From positions 1 through 23,905 of the forward strand of contig CAAGGQ010000205.1 in the NCBI GenBank assembly GCA_900769475.1: a DNA stretch of 23,905 bases. Direction: 5' to 3'. The notes beneath the pieces are model-generated. The model was not told where the DNA came from, did no database searches, and saw only the letters and a list, made by a program, of their open reading frames with translations. The position numbers and the translations under genes are program-made. Below, piece by piece: positions 21,836 through 23,905 of this stretch. The stretch comes from Clostridia bacterium. Lineage in GTDB: Bacteria > Bacillota > Clostridia > Oscillospirales > CAG-272. Position 1 is the stretch's first letter; every line of letters starts with the position of its first letter.

Positions 21836-22729
21836 ATGGCAAAACCGAGAATCGGAAGAGATTTTTTGAACCTGTTGGATGATAATATGATCTCGGCAGG
21901 GAAGGGGAACAATGCCGCCGTTACCCTCCGCATGGCCGACGTAGAGCCTCGCAGCGATCAGCCCAGAAAGACCTTCGGGCACGAATCTCTGGAACAGCTG
22001 GCCGATTCCATTGGTCAGTTTGGCGTGCTTCAGCCCATCATCGTACGCGAAAACACGCTGTTGCAGGGGTCCTATGAGATCATTGCCGGCGAGCGCCGCT
22101 GGCGTGCCGCTAAAATGGCAGGTCTGAGCGAGATCCCCGCCATCATTCTGGACGGCGACGATCTCAAAACCGCGCAAGTGGCCGTAATTGAGAACGTGCA
22201 AAGAGAAGATCTGAACCCCGTGGAAGAAGCCTTCGCTTATAAGACCCTCATTGATCGCTTTGATCTGACCCAAGAGGAAGTGGCGCGACAGGTAGGCAAA
22301 AGCCGTTCCACCGTCACCAATCTTCTGCGGTTGCTGGAGCTTCCCGATGAAGTTCTGGAGCTTTTGAAGAACGGAAGCCTCTCCGCGGGACATGCCCGCG
22401 CCCTTCTGGGTCTGAAAAACGAGGAGCAAATGCTTCCTCTGGCTCAAAAGATCGTGGAAAAGGATCTTTCCGTGCGGGACGTAGAGCGCACCATTCGCCT
22501 GATGAACTACGAACCCGAGGAGCTTTCCGAGGAGGACGAGCCTCTGACCCAGCGCAAGGCCTATATGAAGGATCTGGAGCATCGCGCCGTTTCTGTGCTG
22601 GGACGCCGCGTTCGCATCCTTAAGACCAACAAAAAGAAGGTCATCGAGCTGGCCTACAGCGACGACGAAGACCTGGAAGCCCTGCTCAAAACCATCTGCG
22701 GCAATGATTTCTTCGCAGAAGAAGAATAA
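21836..22729 (+). CDS. parB: Chromosome-partitioning protein ParB (Spo0J)
   Basis: A 297-residue ParB. The CTP-binding N domain has SDQPRKTF near 40-47, LADSIGQFGVLQPIIVR at 55-71, GERRWRAAKMAGL at 85-97 and ENVQREDLNPVEEA at 119-132. The helix-turn-helix follows (LTQEEVARQVGKSRSTVTN, 144-162), and a dimerising C terminus starts near 240. It loads at parS as a CTP-gated sliding clamp; the four sites lie just upstream. No Noc-type membrane helix is seen, which fits ParB rather than Noc. ATG at 21836 follows AAAGGAGG seven bases upstream, and it is co-transcribed with parA. Confidence 0.97.
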   Translation: MAKPRIGRDFLNLLDDNMISAGKGNNAAVTLRMADVEPRSDQPRKTFGHESLEQLADSIGQFGVLQPIIVRENTLLQGSYEIIAGERRWRAAKMAGLSEIPAIILDGDDLKTAQVAVIENVQREDLNPVEEAFAYKTLIDRFDLTQEEVARQVGKSRSTVTNLLRLLELPDEVLELLKNGSLSAGHARALLGLKNEEQMLPLAQKIVEKDLSVRDVERTIRLMNYEPEELSEEDEPLTQRKAYMKDLEHRAVSVLGRRVRILKTNKKKVIELAYSDDEDLEALLKTICGNDFFAEEE

Positions 22730-22742
22730 AAATTACCAGTTA

Positions 22743-22769
22743 TTAACACAATTACCATATTTTTACAAT
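22743..22769 (+). promoter_or_regulatory. Possible promoter of serS
   Basis: TTAACA (22743-22748) and TACAAT (22764-22769) with a 15-base spacer, shorter than ideal. An AATTACCA direct repeat (22731-22738 and 22750-22757) overlaps it. The spacer to parB is only 58 bases, too short for a serine T-box, so serS may simply be read from the parAB promoter. Confidence 0.3.
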
Positions 22770-22787
22770 TTTAAAGGAGATAACCCC

Positions 22788-23905
<1,118 letters not shown>

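Noticed and set aside
22730..22787. T-box leader before serS
   Set aside because: The gap is 58 bases, too short for a T-box, and contains no specifier-type stem or T-box sequence.

Overview
The window looks like chromosome from a member of the Clostridia (Bacillota), of the fairly GC-rich gut type. The reasons are a GlgC/GlgD two-subunit ADP-glucose pyrophosphorylase, strong AAAGGAGG-type ribosome sites before most genes, lipoprotein signal peptides, and an mnmG-rsmG-parS-parA-parB-serS block typical of the origin-proximal part of Bacillota chromosomes. No rRNA, tRNA, CRISPR array, insertion sequence or phage gene was seen.

Layout: everything left of about 12.55 kb is read on the minus strand and everything right of 12.72 kb on the plus strand, diverging from a short promoter region at 12552-12719. 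From the divergence point leftwards come a small lipoprotein gene, a 466-base AT-rich intergenic region with two good promoters and a long foldable RNA, then the glycogen cluster glgB-like, glgC, glgD, a 370-base inverted hairpin repeat, glgA, glgP, then a membrane-anchored protein of unknown function and two overlapping MutS-family ATPase genes, the second running off the left edge. Rightwards come alr (alanine racemase), a large double-anchored surface protein, an AraC-type regulator, ahcY, mnmG, rsmG, four parS sites, parA, parB and the first three quarters of serS.

How they work together: GlgC with GlgD makes ADP-glucose, GlgA polymerises it, and GlgP releases glucose-1-phosphate. The gene in the branching-enzyme position encodes a full-length GlgB-like protein in which the catalytic nucleophile, the transition-state Asp and the region I Asp/His are all replaced. 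It is almost certainly not a branching enzyme any more. With GlgD (a known non-catalytic partner of GlgC), the cluster would hold two catalytically silent paralogues. This is the strongest novelty in the window.

Other points of note are a 147-base rod-like RNA fold (26 base pairs in three helices) behind a TTGACA-17-TAAAAT promoter upstream of glgB; two inverted, diverged copies of a four-hairpin element between glgD and glgA with compensatory base changes; four parS sites at near-regular 33-35 base spacing; and a 13-base word present in three intergenic regions on the plus-strand side. All calls come from reading the sequence; no database search was possible.
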